A stretch of 64,000 nucleotides of DNA from the NCBI GenBank assembly GCA_900109435.1, contig FNZT01000010.1:62001-126000 (forward strand). Direction: 5' to 3'. Positions 32,981 through 43,156 of the stretch are shown in pieces (within the stretch, counting starts at the first letter, position 1; every line of letters begins with the position of its first letter). Under the pieces are notes generated by a model, which was not told the DNA's origin, did not search any database, and saw nothing but the letters and a program-made list of their open reading frames with translations. Source of the DNA: Ruminococcus sp. YRD2003 (GTDB lineage Bacteria > Bacillota > Clostridia > Oscillospirales > Ruminococcaceae). The position numbers and the translations under genes are program-made.

Positions 32981-33859
32981 TTAGTCCTTGATGCCCGAGT
33001 GTGCCATAGTCTCGATGACCTGGCGCTGTGCGAGCATGAATACCACGATAGGCGGTATGAGCATGAATACTGCTGCGGCTGCGGCTACGCCCGCACGAGC
33101 GAGTCCTGCCGAAGCAGCCTGATTCACGACGGTGGGGAGGGTCTTGTACTGCTCCTGAAATACCACGGAGCCAGCCTCTATCCTCCACGCCGCCTGAAAT
33201 GCGAAGATAATGATAGTCATGAGGGCGGGTTTCTGGTTGGGCATCACTACCTGCCAGCAGATGCGGAAAAGTCCCGCACCGTCGACCTTAGCCGCCTCTA
33301 TCATGGCGTCGGGCACCTGACTTATCGACTGCCTCATGAGGAAGAGTCCCATAGGCGAGGCTATCGACGGCAGTATCAGCGCGAGCGGGTTGTCGATGAG
33401 ACCGAGCTTCGCCATGACGATATACTGCATGATGTATATGACGTTGGACTGGTACAGCAGTGCAACGACGATTATGCTGTTTATCAGCTTGCTCCCAGGG
33501 AATTTGCACTTCGCGAGGACGAAAGCCGCCATTGACGCGAATATGCACTGCAATACCGTCACCGAGACCGTGACCGCCACGCTGTTGAAGACATAGCGCG
33601 AGAACGGTACGCGGTTGCTGTTGAGCACCTCGAACATATCGCTGAAATTGTCGAGTGTCGGGCGCATCGCGTAGAGCTTGGGCGGGAAAATGAACAGCTC
33701 CTCTACGGGCTTGACGGACATTATCAGAATGAGGTATATCGGGAACAGCATAAATAGTCCGAGTATTGTCAGGAAGGCGAATATAGCGATAGTTCCGCCT
33801 ATTTTGCGTCCTGCCTGCTTATTTGAAGCCTTCAGCTTCACGGTGTTGACCTGTGCCAC
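32981..33859 (-). CDS. Carbohydrate ABC transporter permease (MalG-type), first pair
   Basis: A 292-residue protein with six helices and the CUT1 EAA loop IEAAKVDGAGLFRICWQVVMP. It carries the typical MalG-type C-terminal end (RQVIETMAHSGIKD). It lies 12 nt after the first MalF-type permease gene and 10 nt before the NHL gene. With the permease at 33872 it forms the channel served by the receptor at 34831. It differs clearly from the permease at 25808, so the operon encodes two distinct heterodimers. Confidence 0.92.
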   Translation of the reverse strand: MAQVNTVKLKASNKQAGRKIGGTIAIFAFLTILGLFMLFPIYLILIMSVKPVEELFIFPPKLYAMRPTLDNFSDMFEVLNSNRVPFSRYVFNSVAVTVSVTVLQCIFASMAAFVLAKCKFPGSKLINSIIVVALLYQSNVIYIMQYIVMAKLGLIDNPLALILPSIASPMGLFLMRQSISQVPDAMIEAAKVDGAGLFRICWQVVMPNQKPALMTIIIFAFQAAWRIEAGSVVFQEQYKTLPTVVNQAASAGLARAGVAAAAAVFMLIPPIVVFMLAQRQVIETMAHSGIKD

Positions 33860-33871
33860 TTTCCCACCTCC

Positions 33872-34813
33872 TTAGTCCATATATTTGCTGAGCACCTTGC
33901 TTATCAGCTTGTTCAGCAGGTACATCACGACGAACAGCACCATGCATATCGCCGAGGCATAGCCCATTTCGTAGCGCACCCAGCCGTAGTCGTAGGCGTG
34001 GGTCATTATCGTATGAGCCTTGTAGTCGGTGCTCGGGAAGCCGACGAGGTTCTGAGCGACCGTGCCCGCCGTAAACGAGCTGACTATCTGCATTACCGCC
34101 GCGAACATGAGCTGCGGTCCCATTGACGGGATAACGATGTAGATGAGCTCCTGCCAGCGGGTGCGGATGCCCTCGATAGCGCCCGCCTCATACATCGAGC
34201 GGTCGATATTCTGAAAGCCCGCACGCAGAGCGAGGAAGCCTGCTCCGAGCGATATCCAGAGCTGCACCACGATAGTTACGCCGAGGATATAGCGTCCGTC
34301 TGTGAGCCACTGAACGGGAGAGTTGATGAGCCCGAGGTTGATGAGGAACGAGTTCGCATAGCCGTTCATATCGCCGCTGAATATCAGTGTCCACGCCGTG
34401 TAGACATTCGCGAGCGACGGCGCGTAGAATATGAGCGTGAATATGGTTTTCAGCTTCGGGTGGAGCTCGTTTATCAGCCACGCCAGCAGGAAGCAGAGTA
34501 TGTAGCTGACAGGTCCCGTGAAGAGCGCGAAAACTATCGTAACGCGTATCGACTTCACGAATATCTTGTCCGAGAGGAAAAGCGTAGTGTAGTTAGAGAG
34601 ACCGACAAATTTCGGAGCCTGCGCCATATTGAAGTCGGTGAAGCCCATGGGGAGGGACATCACAACGGGTATGACAGTGAACACGATGAAGAATATCATG
34701 AAGGGCGCGAGCATTAGGTAGCACGACTTGCTTGCCTTGAACGAGCGCCACAGCATGGCGCGTTCTTCACGCTTTGTCCTTTTGCCGATATCTTCGGCAG
34801 CTATCTGAGCCAA
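33872..34813 (-). CDS. Carbohydrate ABC transporter permease (MalF-type), first pair
   Basis: A 313-residue MalF/UgpA-type permease with six helices (SCYLMLAPFMIFFIVFTVIP opens the first) and the EAA loop YEAGAIEGIRTRWQELIYIVIP. The gene follows the receptor gene by 17 nt and is the second gene of the operon. Sequence and length are normal for CUT1 transporters of di- and oligosaccharides. Confidence 0.92.
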   Translation of the reverse strand: MAQIAAEDIGKRTKREERAMLWRSFKASKSCYLMLAPFMIFFIVFTVIPVVMSLPMGFTDFNMAQAPKFVGLSNYTTLFLSDKIFVKSIRVTIVFALFTGPVSYILCFLLAWLINELHPKLKTIFTLIFYAPSLANVYTAWTLIFSGDMNGYANSFLINLGLINSPVQWLTDGRYILGVTIVVQLWISLGAGFLALRAGFQNIDRSMYEAGAIEGIRTRWQELIYIVIPSMGPQLMFAAVMQIVSSFTAGTVAQNLVGFPSTDYKAHTIMTHAYDYGWVRYEMGYASAICMVLFVVMYLLNKLISKVLSKYMD

Positions 34814-34830
34814 GTGACGTTCCTCCTTCC

Positions 34831-37767
34831 TTATTTTTTGTCAAGTCCGAGATCCCTGCGCTTTCTCGCTATCTCGTCGTTGATGTCGCGGTTGTACCAA
34901 ATAAGCGTGTCACGCGGGTTCTCGTGCTCATTGACCGTCTCTCTGAACGCGTTCATGATGTTGCGGGTAACCGCATAGGACGAGGGTATAACGGGTATCT
35001 CCGCAAGCTCTGCCTGCTGAGCCGCGAGCCTTTCGTACTCCCCGCGCGACCACGAGAGCTGCGCGAGAGCCTCGGTGTTGGCGGTATCGAATCTGCCCAT
35101 AGTTCCGAGGAGCCCCTCTATCTGCGTCGCATAGCGCACCTGCGTATCCGTATCGGTGAACCACTTGATGTACTCCCACGCGTTTTCCTTGTTCTTCACC
35201 TTTTTGAAGATGACAGCTCCCGCTCCGTTGGAGTTGGCTGCGTGAGAGACAGTGCCGTCCTCGCGGAGAGTACCTGGAACGGGGCAGAAGTCCCACAGTC
35301 CCTTTATCTCGGGAGATGCTACGGCGAGCTGGTTGAAGAACGTGTAGTTATTTATCACTATCGGGTATTCGCCCGTCCTGAAGCGGCTGAACGCGTCGTA
35401 CTGCTGGACGAAGCTGTACTTGGTGTAGAAGTCCGTCCACTCCTCGAAGGACTGCACAGCCTCTGCGGAGTCGAATGTCGATGCGGTCTGCTCGGCGTTG
35501 TAGTAGTTCACGCCCTTTTGCAGAAGGAGCATCGCGAAGGTGTGTCCCGTTTCGGTGGCGGGAGAGATGTTCGTCGGCGGGAGGATGAGTCCCACGTTCA
35601 TATAGTTGCGCTGGAGCGCGGGGAGCATATCTGTCAGCTCCGTCCACGTCTCGGGCGGAGAGGTGTAGCCCAGCTCTGTGAGGACGTCGGTGCGGTAGAA
35701 CATCATCGGGAATGTCTGGCTTATCGGAAGACCGTATGTACCGCCGCTGTACTGATACTGCGTCATGGCGTTTTCCTGAAAGCGTTCCCTGACGGTGCGG
35801 AAGTCGGGGAATTGCGAGAGGTCTACAGTCAGGTCCCGCGCCGCGAGGTTCACGGGGAACTCTCCTCCGAGGAAGAGCGCCACGTCGGGACCCTTTCCCG
35901 CGAGCGTAGCCTCAACTACGCCGCCGACAACGAGGTTGACGGATATCGGGATATCATGCTCCTGCATGAATTCGTTCTCGGTCATCTCCTTGACTACCTG
36001 AGCCTGGTCGCGTCCGAGGGACACCCATACTTCGACAGCGTCCTCGCCCGTGACATCGGAGAGGGTGGTGTAGTCCTCGAAGAATGAGCCGATGAAAGAT
36101 TTCACGCTGAACACTATCGACTTGCCGAGCTTTTCCTTTGCTCCCGTGAACTTTTTTCCCTCTGTCGCGAGCTCGATGTAGTCGACCTCAAGGGGCTGGT
36201 CGCGGTAGTCGCGCTCCCATGCGGAGACAGAGGCTATGCTGTCCTTTATCTGCGAGAGGTAATTCGGTATTTTCAGCGGCTTTTCGACGCACTTGTCGAG
36301 TATGACCGCCATTGTCTCGAGGGAAGCCGCCTCCGAGCCCGCAGAGCCCGAAAGCCCCTCTATCTCGCCCTGTATGTCCTTGAGCTCATGCGAGAGGCGG
36401 TCGAACTCCTCCACGAGGTCGGGTATTTTCTCATGGACGTAGTAGTCGGTATAGCGGTCGGGAGCGGGTCCCGTTATCATCAGCACCTTGCGGTAGTAGG
36501 TGTTGAGGTCGGCAACGACCTCGTCGAGCCTGCGGAGCGAGTTGCCTATCTCGCCGGGCACGCACTCCATTGTCAGCGTGTGGTCGCAGTCGGCGGTCAG
36601 GTAGACATACACTTCGTCGCCGTTCTCAGCCTTTGGTGTGACGATGCTCCAGTCGGTATCGTAGAAGAATCTGACCTGGTCGAGCTCTTTGCACGGCACC
36701 TCGCCGTCAATGTATATCCTCCTGTTGGAGTAGAAGCCGCGCATCTGGTTCTGGCGCGACTTTATGCCTATCCTGTACCAGCCGTCGGAGTCTATCTCTT
36801 CGGCGGGGATAGTCCACGTCACAGACTGCAAAGCCTTTTTCCAGTTGCCCGAGCCGAGGGTGTTGTACACGACCTTGCGCGGGTCCGAGGGCGATACGAG
36901 GTAGCTGGAGTTGTCGTATGTCGGGTAGAGGGTGGAATCGGATTTGAGCTCGGCATTCTCGCCCTCTATGCGGATGATGTCCGCGTCTGATGCGTCGGGC
37001 GCCCCGACAGAGCTGCGGTACTCCTCATACGTCGGGAGCTCTGCGGGAGTATAGAACTTCATGCTCTCTATCGCGAACTCCGCACGCTCGGAGGTGAAGC
37101 TCACCTCATGCCTGCCCTTTTCGAGATAGAAGAAGAGCGGCTCACTGAAGAGACCGTCGATGTCACCGAAAGCGCATTCCATCCACATCCCGCGCTGTAT
37201 CTGCGGCGGACGCACCTGATTTCCGCGCGAGTCGGTGTGGATATCCTCCTCGTTGACCCATGCGCGGTTGAGCGTCAGGCGGGTGGCGGTATCATATGGC
37301 GATCTGCCGTCTATCTGCAAGGAGAGCTCTATCTGCGTGCTGTTTGACTCCATAGGGAAGTAGCTAATCCCGAGGCAGTATATGCCTGTTTCCTCGACGT
37401 CGATGTCGTAGGAGAGCCTGCCGTCGGGGCTCTCCCATATGAGGCAGCCGTCGCGCATATCGCCGTCGGCGCCGAAGCTGCCCGTGGAGAATGTGCCGTC
37501 CTCCGCGGACTTGTACGCAGTCGGGCGGATAGTTATCTCCCTGTCGGGGCGCTTTTCGCCGCAGTATCGGTCGTAGTAGTCGCTGTATGAGGGTATGCCC
37601 GTATCCACGGGCTCTATGCAGAAGTAGTCGTTGTTTGTCAGCTTTACGGGCGTGCTTGTGAGCGCGTCTGCGGCGAAAGCGTCAGCGGTCAGGCTGTTGA
37701 CCGCAGCAAAGCATGACAATATGCCGAGGGATATCCTTCGGCTGAGCTTTATAAAATTCAATTCCAT
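34831..37767 (-). CDS. Large extracellular solute-binding protein with N-terminal carbohydrate-binding-like domains
   Basis: Start ATG 37765-37767 (AAAGGCGG just upstream); 978 residues against about 420-450 for a normal receptor. A signal peptide ends near DAFAADA. Two beta-sandwich modules resembling CBM6/CBM35 follow (about 60-230 and 250-430; RLSYDIDVEETGIYCLGISY, ESMKFYTPAELPTYEEYRS), then a helical segment (about 440-560) and a family 1 solute-binding domain (about 565-978; EDAVEVWVSLGRDQAQVV, ATLAGKGPDVALFLGGEFPV, YGLPISQTFPMMFYRTDVL). No clear lipobox is seen. The N-terminal modules could hold a polysaccharide next to the transporter. First gene of the operon. Confidence 0.85.
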   Translation of the reverse strand: MELNFIKLSRRISLGILSCFAAVNSLTADAFAADALTSTPVKLTNNDYFCIEPVDTGIPSYSDYYDRYCGEKRPDREITIRPTAYKSAEDGTFSTGSFGADGDMRDGCLIWESPDGRLSYDIDVEETGIYCLGISYFPMESNSTQIELSLQIDGRSPYDTATRLTLNRAWVNEEDIHTDSRGNQVRPPQIQRGMWMECAFGDIDGLFSEPLFFYLEKGRHEVSFTSERAEFAIESMKFYTPAELPTYEEYRSSVGAPDASDADIIRIEGENAELKSDSTLYPTYDNSSYLVSPSDPRKVVYNTLGSGNWKKALQSVTWTIPAEEIDSDGWYRIGIKSRQNQMRGFYSNRRIYIDGEVPCKELDQVRFFYDTDWSIVTPKAENGDEVYVYLTADCDHTLTMECVPGEIGNSLRRLDEVVADLNTYYRKVLMITGPAPDRYTDYYVHEKIPDLVEEFDRLSHELKDIQGEIEGLSGSAGSEAASLETMAVILDKCVEKPLKIPNYLSQIKDSIASVSAWERDYRDQPLEVDYIELATEGKKFTGAKEKLGKSIVFSVKSFIGSFFEDYTTLSDVTGEDAVEVWVSLGRDQAQVVKEMTENEFMQEHDIPISVNLVVGGVVEATLAGKGPDVALFLGGEFPVNLAARDLTVDLSQFPDFRTVRERFQENAMTQYQYSGGTYGLPISQTFPMMFYRTDVLTELGYTSPPETWTELTDMLPALQRNYMNVGLILPPTNISPATETGHTFAMLLLQKGVNYYNAEQTASTFDSAEAVQSFEEWTDFYTKYSFVQQYDAFSRFRTGEYPIVINNYTFFNQLAVASPEIKGLWDFCPVPGTLREDGTVSHAANSNGAGAVIFKKVKNKENAWEYIKWFTDTDTQVRYATQIEGLLGTMGRFDTANTEALAQLSWSRGEYERLAAQQAELAEIPVIPSSYAVTRNIMNAFRETVNEHENPRDTLIWYNRDINDEIARKRRDLGLDKK

Positions 37768-37904
37768 CCGCCTTTCGTGAGGGGAGTGAGAGGAGCGGCA
37801 CACTGCACTGAACGGTGCGGATATGCCGAATTTACGGGATATGAAGCAGACTGCCCAAGTCTGCGGATATTTGAAGCAGTATAGCCGAACTGCATAAAAC
37901 CTTA
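37768..37904 (-). promoter_or_regulatory. Leader of the ABC/DUF5696 operon with tandem hairpins
   Basis: About 137 nt between promoter and start. On the minus strand it can form GCAGTTCGGCTATACTGC and GCAGACTTGGGCAGTCTGC hairpins and a third near CACCGTTCAGTGCAG. The repeated GCAG...CTGC pattern could be an operator or an RNA control element. It does not match a riboswitch I know. Confidence 0.35.
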
Positions 37905-37910
37905 CAGATA

Positions 37911-37939
37911 ATTATAACAAATTTATAAAGTATTGTCAA
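37911..37939 (-). promoter_or_regulatory. Perfect sigma-A promoter of the ABC/DUF5696 operon
   Basis: On the minus strand TTGACA (37934-37939), a 17-nt spacer and TATAAT (37911-37916). Full consensus implies strong transcription unless repressed. Confidence 0.85.
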
Positions 37940-38037
37940 GGCAAAAGGCTATATATAATAGGTGTAACGTCATAGTACACATCAATGAGGCTTATGTGCA
38001 TAAAGGCGTCGCGGGCTGTTGTGCAAAACGACGAATT

Positions 38038-38122
38038 TGCAAAGTTTGCTTGGCAGCCTCTTGACAAGTGAACTTGGCAGTGTTATAATACAGTCAAAGC
38101 CGATGCAAAGTCAGCTTGGCAG
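38038..38122 (+). promoter_or_regulatory. Promoter with three 19-bp direct repeats (likely XRE operators)
   Basis: Promoter TTGACA (38061-38066), 17 nt, TATAAT (38084-38089). Three repeats of 19 bp: TGCAAAGTTTGCTTGGCAG (38038), TGACAAGTGAACTTGGCAG (38062) and TGCAAAGTCAGCTTGGCAG (38104). The middle copy overlaps the -35 box and contains the dyad CAAGT-GA-ACTTG. This arrangement suits repression by the XRE protein encoded at 38457-38663. Confidence 0.7.
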
Positions 38123-38134
38123 AGGAGGAACAGT

Positions 38135-38452
38135 ATGAACAAAGAAGAGATACTTGCTAAAAGCCGAAGCGAAAACAATTCCGAATATGAGCAGAACACC
38201 TACAAGTATGCGGGAAGTATCGCGCGTATCGCAGGCGGTATGCTGTGTGCGGTGCTCCTTGCCGCGGAGCAGTTCATCACGGGACATTTCAACTGCGGCT
38301 ACTGGCTGATATACTGCGCTATGCAGCTGATACACGACTTCTGCATCTTCACGCGGACGAAATCAAAGGTACACCTTTTCAGTGCCCTTTGCTTCATCGG
38401 AATATCTGCGGTAATGGTATACGGCTATGTAACCGACCTGATAAGCAGGTGA
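38135..38452 (+). CDS. DUF6442-type small membrane protein
   Basis: A 105-residue protein starting MNKEEILAKSRSENNSEYEQ, the N-terminal signature I associate with DUF6442. Three hydrophobic segments follow (about 30-50, 55-70 and 82-102). These genes are nearly always followed by a small XRE regulator, as here (4-nt gap). The function is unknown; the pair is often regarded as a regulator plus membrane partner. AGGAGG precedes the start. Confidence 0.7.
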   Translation: MNKEEILAKSRSENNSEYEQNTYKYAGSIARIAGGMLCAVLLAAEQFITGHFNCGYWLIYCAMQLIHDFCIFTRTKSKVHLFSALCFIGISAVMVYGYVTDLISR

Positions 38453-38456
38453 GCCT

Positions 38457-38663
38457 ATGGATGATAAACTCATACTTCGCAACAACCTCAAAGAGGCACG
38501 TACAGAGGCAAAGCTCTCGCAGGCGCAGCTTGCGGAAATGGTCGGGGTCTCGCGCAATACTATCAGCTCGATAGAGACGGGGCAGTATCAGCCGACGGCA
38601 AAGCTCGCTCTCATACTCTGCATTGCACTCGATAAGAAGTTCGAGGAGCTGTTCTACTTCTGA
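38457..38663 (+). CDS. XRE-family helix-turn-helix regulator
   Basis: A 68-residue single-domain repressor-like protein: LRNNLKEARTEAKLSQAQLA then EMVGVSRNTISSIETGQYQP and FEELFYF at the end. This is the compact Cro/CI-type HTH common in Bacillota. It probably binds the repeats at 38038-38122 and controls its own operon. It ends about 100 nt before the promoter of the ABC exporter genes. Confidence 0.92.
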   Translation: MDDKLILRNNLKEARTEAKLSQAQLAEMVGVSRNTISSIETGQYQPTAKLALILCIALDKKFEELFYF

Positions 38664-38738
38664 GCCCGTTCGTCGGAATATGCGAGGCGTTACGCCGCGC
38701 GAACGTCCGCAAAGACAAGACCGACCCGCACCTTCGGC

Positions 38739-38767
38739 TTGATTTTTTCTGCGGGATATGTTACAAT
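38739..38767 (+). promoter_or_regulatory. Sigma-A promoter of the Nat-type ABC exporter
   Basis: TTGATT (38739-38744), a 17-nt spacer and TACAAT (38762-38767), 33 nt before the ATP-binding subunit start. Confidence 0.6.
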
Positions 38768-38799
38768 ATTTACATCTTTTTACATGGAGGGATATAACA

Positions 38800-39540
38800 A
38801 TGGAAAAAGTTCTTGAAGTCAAGGGACTGTCCAAGCAGTACACAAAAGTACTCGCGGCAGACAAGGTCAGCTTCGATATCGAAAAGGGCGAGATATTCGC
38901 ACTCATCGGTCCAAACGGAGCGGGCAAGACTACCACTATCCGCATGATATCGACCCTGCTCAAACCCACTTCGGGCGACGCGACAGTCGCGGGACACAGC
39001 ATCATCAGCGACGCAGCCAAAGTCCGCGAGTGCATAACCTACCTCCCCGACGAAGCAGGCGCTTACAAGAATATGACAGGCAAGAGCTACCTGCGCTTCA
39101 TGGCGGGGCTCTTCTCGACAGATATCGACACGATAAACCGCTATGTTGAGCGTGCGGAGCGCATCTGCGGCCTCGGTGACAGACTAAAGGACAAGATAGG
39201 CACCTACAGCCGCGGCATGATACGCAAGCTCCTGCTCGCACGCGCTGTCATGACCCAGCCCAAGCTCGCGATACTCGACGAGCCGACGAGCGGCCTTGAT
39301 GTGCTGAATGCGATAGAGATACGCAAGATGATAAAGCAGCTCGCGGCTGAGGAGGGAATGTCCTTCCTGCTGTCGTCGCACAATATGCTCGAGATAGAGT
39401 TCGTTTCTGACCGCGTAGGCATAATCGCAAAGGGTCACCTGCTCGTTTCGGGCAGGGCTGACGAGCTGAAGGAACGCTACAGCGCACAGAATCTCGAAGA
39501 AGTTTTTGAAAGGGTGGTGAAGGACAATGAAATTCTTTAA
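38800..39540 (+). CDS. ABC transporter ATP-binding protein, NatA-type
   Basis: Start ATG 38800 after GGAGGG; 246 residues. Walker A is GPNGAGKTT, Walker B is LAILDEPTSGLD and the H-loop is SSHNM. The signature loop reads YSRGMIRKLLLARA, so the usual LSGGQ is SRGMI; this variant is seen in NatA-like exporters. It couples to the permease overlapping by 14 nt downstream. NatAB-type systems export sodium or antimicrobial compounds; the substrate cannot be told here. Confidence 0.92.
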   Translation: MEKVLEVKGLSKQYTKVLAADKVSFDIEKGEIFALIGPNGAGKTTTIRMISTLLKPTSGDATVAGHSIISDAAKVRECITYLPDEAGAYKNMTGKSYLRFMAGLFSTDIDTINRYVERAERICGLGDRLKDKIGTYSRGMIRKLLLARAVMTQPKLAILDEPTSGLDVLNAIEIRKMIKQLAAEEGMSFLLSSHNMLEIEFVSDRVGIIAKGHLLVSGRADELKERYSAQNLEEVFERVVKDNEIL

Positions 39541-40855
39541 TCTGCTGAAAAAGGAGCTCAGCGAGCTCCTCACCGCTCAGACTATCGTGACCCTTGTCAT
39601 TGTCACGGGTATGCTCATGATGCTCGGCAACCTGATGAAGAGCACTATCAAGGAAGCCGTTGAGAACGAGTACACCATTACGCTCAGCGACCGCGATGAT
39701 ACCGACTTCACCCATCTGCTCGCCGATACCCTTGAAAAGAGCGGCGCAACGCTCAAGCTGGTCGATACTTCGGGCGACGACTACTCAGCCGTGCTCAGAG
39801 AAGCAGACGCGGACTCGCTCGTCATAATCCCCGAGGGCTTCACGGAGAAGCTCGAAAACGGCGAGCGTCCCGAGATGATAAGTGTTTCGGGCATGAAGTC
39901 AGCGGCGGCAATGTCCAACATGACCAACAGCAACAGCGGTGCTATCGGGCTCATATCCGATTGCATCTCTTCTGCCTTTGCCGCCAAGGCAGGTCTGACC
40001 GCCGAGCAGGTAGAGCTCCTGCAAATGCCCGTGACCGTCACCGAGCAGACCGTCGTAAAGGACAAGTCGGCTCCCATAGGAGCAGCAAGTATAATGAGCG
40101 GCATTATGATGAAGAATATGATACTTCCCATAATCGTGTTCATCCTCATCATGTTCACATCGAATATGCTCATGGGTGCGATAAGCAACGAAAAGATAGA
40201 CAAGACCCTCGAGACACTGCTCTCCGCGCCTGTGTCGAGAACAGCTATACTCGGTGCGAAAATGCTTGCGGCAGCGATAATAGCCCTGCTGAATGCAGTC
40301 GTTTATATGTTCGGCTTCTCGTCATTTATGTCGGGAGCCACCGATTCCGTTTCCGAGGAGATGGGCAGCAAGCTCGTCGGACAGTACATCTCCGTGGATT
40401 CCGCCCTTGAAAAGCTCGGGCTTACCCTCGGAGTCGGCGACTACGTCCTCATCGGCGCACAGCTTTTCCTCACGATAATGATATGTCTTTCGATATCGCT
40501 CATGCTCGGCGCGCTCGTAAACGATACAAAGCAGTCGCAGACAATGATGATGCCTCTGATGATAATGGCAATGGTGCCCTATCTCATCTCGATGATGGCG
40601 GATATCAACAGTCTTCCCACAGCGATAAGAATGGTCGTATACGCTATCCCCTTCACGCATACATTCTCCGCCATGAACAACATCATGTTCGGAAATATGC
40701 CGATATTCTTCGGCGGACTCGCCTATCAGTTCGTGGTGTTCGTGATATGTATGTTCTTCGCGCTCAGGCTCTTCAACTCCGACAAGATACTCACAGCGTC
40801 GCTCAACTTCGGGCAGAAGTCTAAATTCAAGAAACACAGCAATGCAGACGAGTAA
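39527..40855 (+). CDS. ABC-2 type permease, NatB-type
   Basis: A 442-residue protein. One N-terminal helix is followed by a large extracellular domain (about 45-195) and five to six helices in the C-terminal half (MILPIIVFILIMFTSNMLMG, ...ISNEKIDKTLETLLSAPVSR..., LIGAQLFLTIMICLSISLML). The KTLETLL(S/T)APVS segment is the hallmark of NatB/ABC-2 permeases. Its start overlaps natA-like by 14 nt. A bidirectional terminator follows at 40934-40961. Confidence 0.9.
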   Translation: MKFFNLLKKELSELLTAQTIVTLVIVTGMLMMLGNLMKSTIKEAVENEYTITLSDRDDTDFTHLLADTLEKSGATLKLVDTSGDDYSAVLREADADSLVIIPEGFTEKLENGERPEMISVSGMKSAAAMSNMTNSNSGAIGLISDCISSAFAAKAGLTAEQVELLQMPVTVTEQTVVKDKSAPIGAASIMSGIMMKNMILPIIVFILIMFTSNMLMGAISNEKIDKTLETLLSAPVSRTAILGAKMLAAAIIALLNAVVYMFGFSSFMSGATDSVSEEMGSKLVGQYISVDSALEKLGLTLGVGDYVLIGAQLFLTIMICLSISLMLGALVNDTKQSQTMMMPLMIMAMVPYLISMMADINSLPTAIRMVVYAIPFTHTFSAMNNIMFGNMPIFFGGLAYQFVVFVICMFFALRLFNSDKILTASLNFGQKSKFKKHSNADE

Positions 40856-40858
40856 TTC

Positions 40859-40926
40859 GTAGGGAACGCCGCCCACGGCGTTCCGCCAATCAATGCATAT
40901 TTGCGGGCGGATAATATCCGCCCCTA
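40859..40926. repeat. Two TGTAGGGG-type palindromes in opposite orientation
   Basis: 40859-40888 (GTAGGGAACGCCG then the inverse CGGCGTTCC) and 40903-40926 (GCGGGCGGATAATATCCGCC ending CCTAC). Confidence 0.75.
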
Positions 40927-40933
40927 CAAAAAT

Positions 40934-40961
40934 AAAGGCGAACCTTTTACGGTTCGCCTTT
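40934..40961. terminator. Bidirectional terminator between exporter operon and groEL
   Basis: AAAGGCGAACC (40934-40944) pairs exactly with GGTTCGCCTTT (40951-40961). Confidence 0.85.
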
Positions 40962-40991
40962 AATTATGCATTATGAATCAAACGTTATGAA

Positions 40992-42626
<1,635 letters not shown>

Positions 42627-42655
42627 CTACTCCTTTAAATCATAATTTCAATGCT

Positions 42656-42735
42656 GTAGGGGCGCATTACAGCAAAGCTGCATATAGCATCACAATCCAA
42701 ATCAAAGATTTGGTGTGCTGCTTATCCGTGCGCCC
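42656..42735. repeat. ~80-bp multi-hairpin repeat, copy 2 (within groESL)
   Basis: Nearly identical to copy 1, but CGCA...TGCG next to the long hairpin is CACA...TGTG here, a paired change that preserves base pairing. A GCGAGCGGAACTCGC palindrome follows at 42757-42780. Confidence 0.9.
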
Positions 42736-42790
42736 GAAAGCAATAATCGAACTGACGGGCGAGCGGAACTCGCCCCTACAAACTGAGTTC

Positions 42791-43084
<294 letters not shown>

Positions 43085-43097
43085 TTATATGCAATGT

Positions 43098-43124
43098 TTA
43101 GCACTCTCTTTCTCTGAGTGCTAA
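43098..43124 (-). promoter_or_regulatory. CIRCE operator (HrcA binding site)
   Basis: TTAGCACTC, nine bases, GAGTGCTAA: a perfect match to the CIRCE consensus. It overlaps the expected transcription start of groES, so HrcA would block initiation at normal temperature. Confidence 0.97.
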
Positions 43125-43128
43125 TTAT

Positions 43129-43156
43129 ATTTTACCACCTTTTTCTATAAAATCAA
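43129..43156 (-). promoter_or_regulatory. groES promoter
   Basis: On the minus strand TTGATT (43151-43156), a 16-nt spacer and TAAAAT (43129-43134), directly upstream of CIRCE. Confidence 0.6.

Noticed and set aside
34774-36087. 437-codon plus-strand open frame
   Set aside because: Antisense to the solute-binding domain of the receptor gene, which is well supported.
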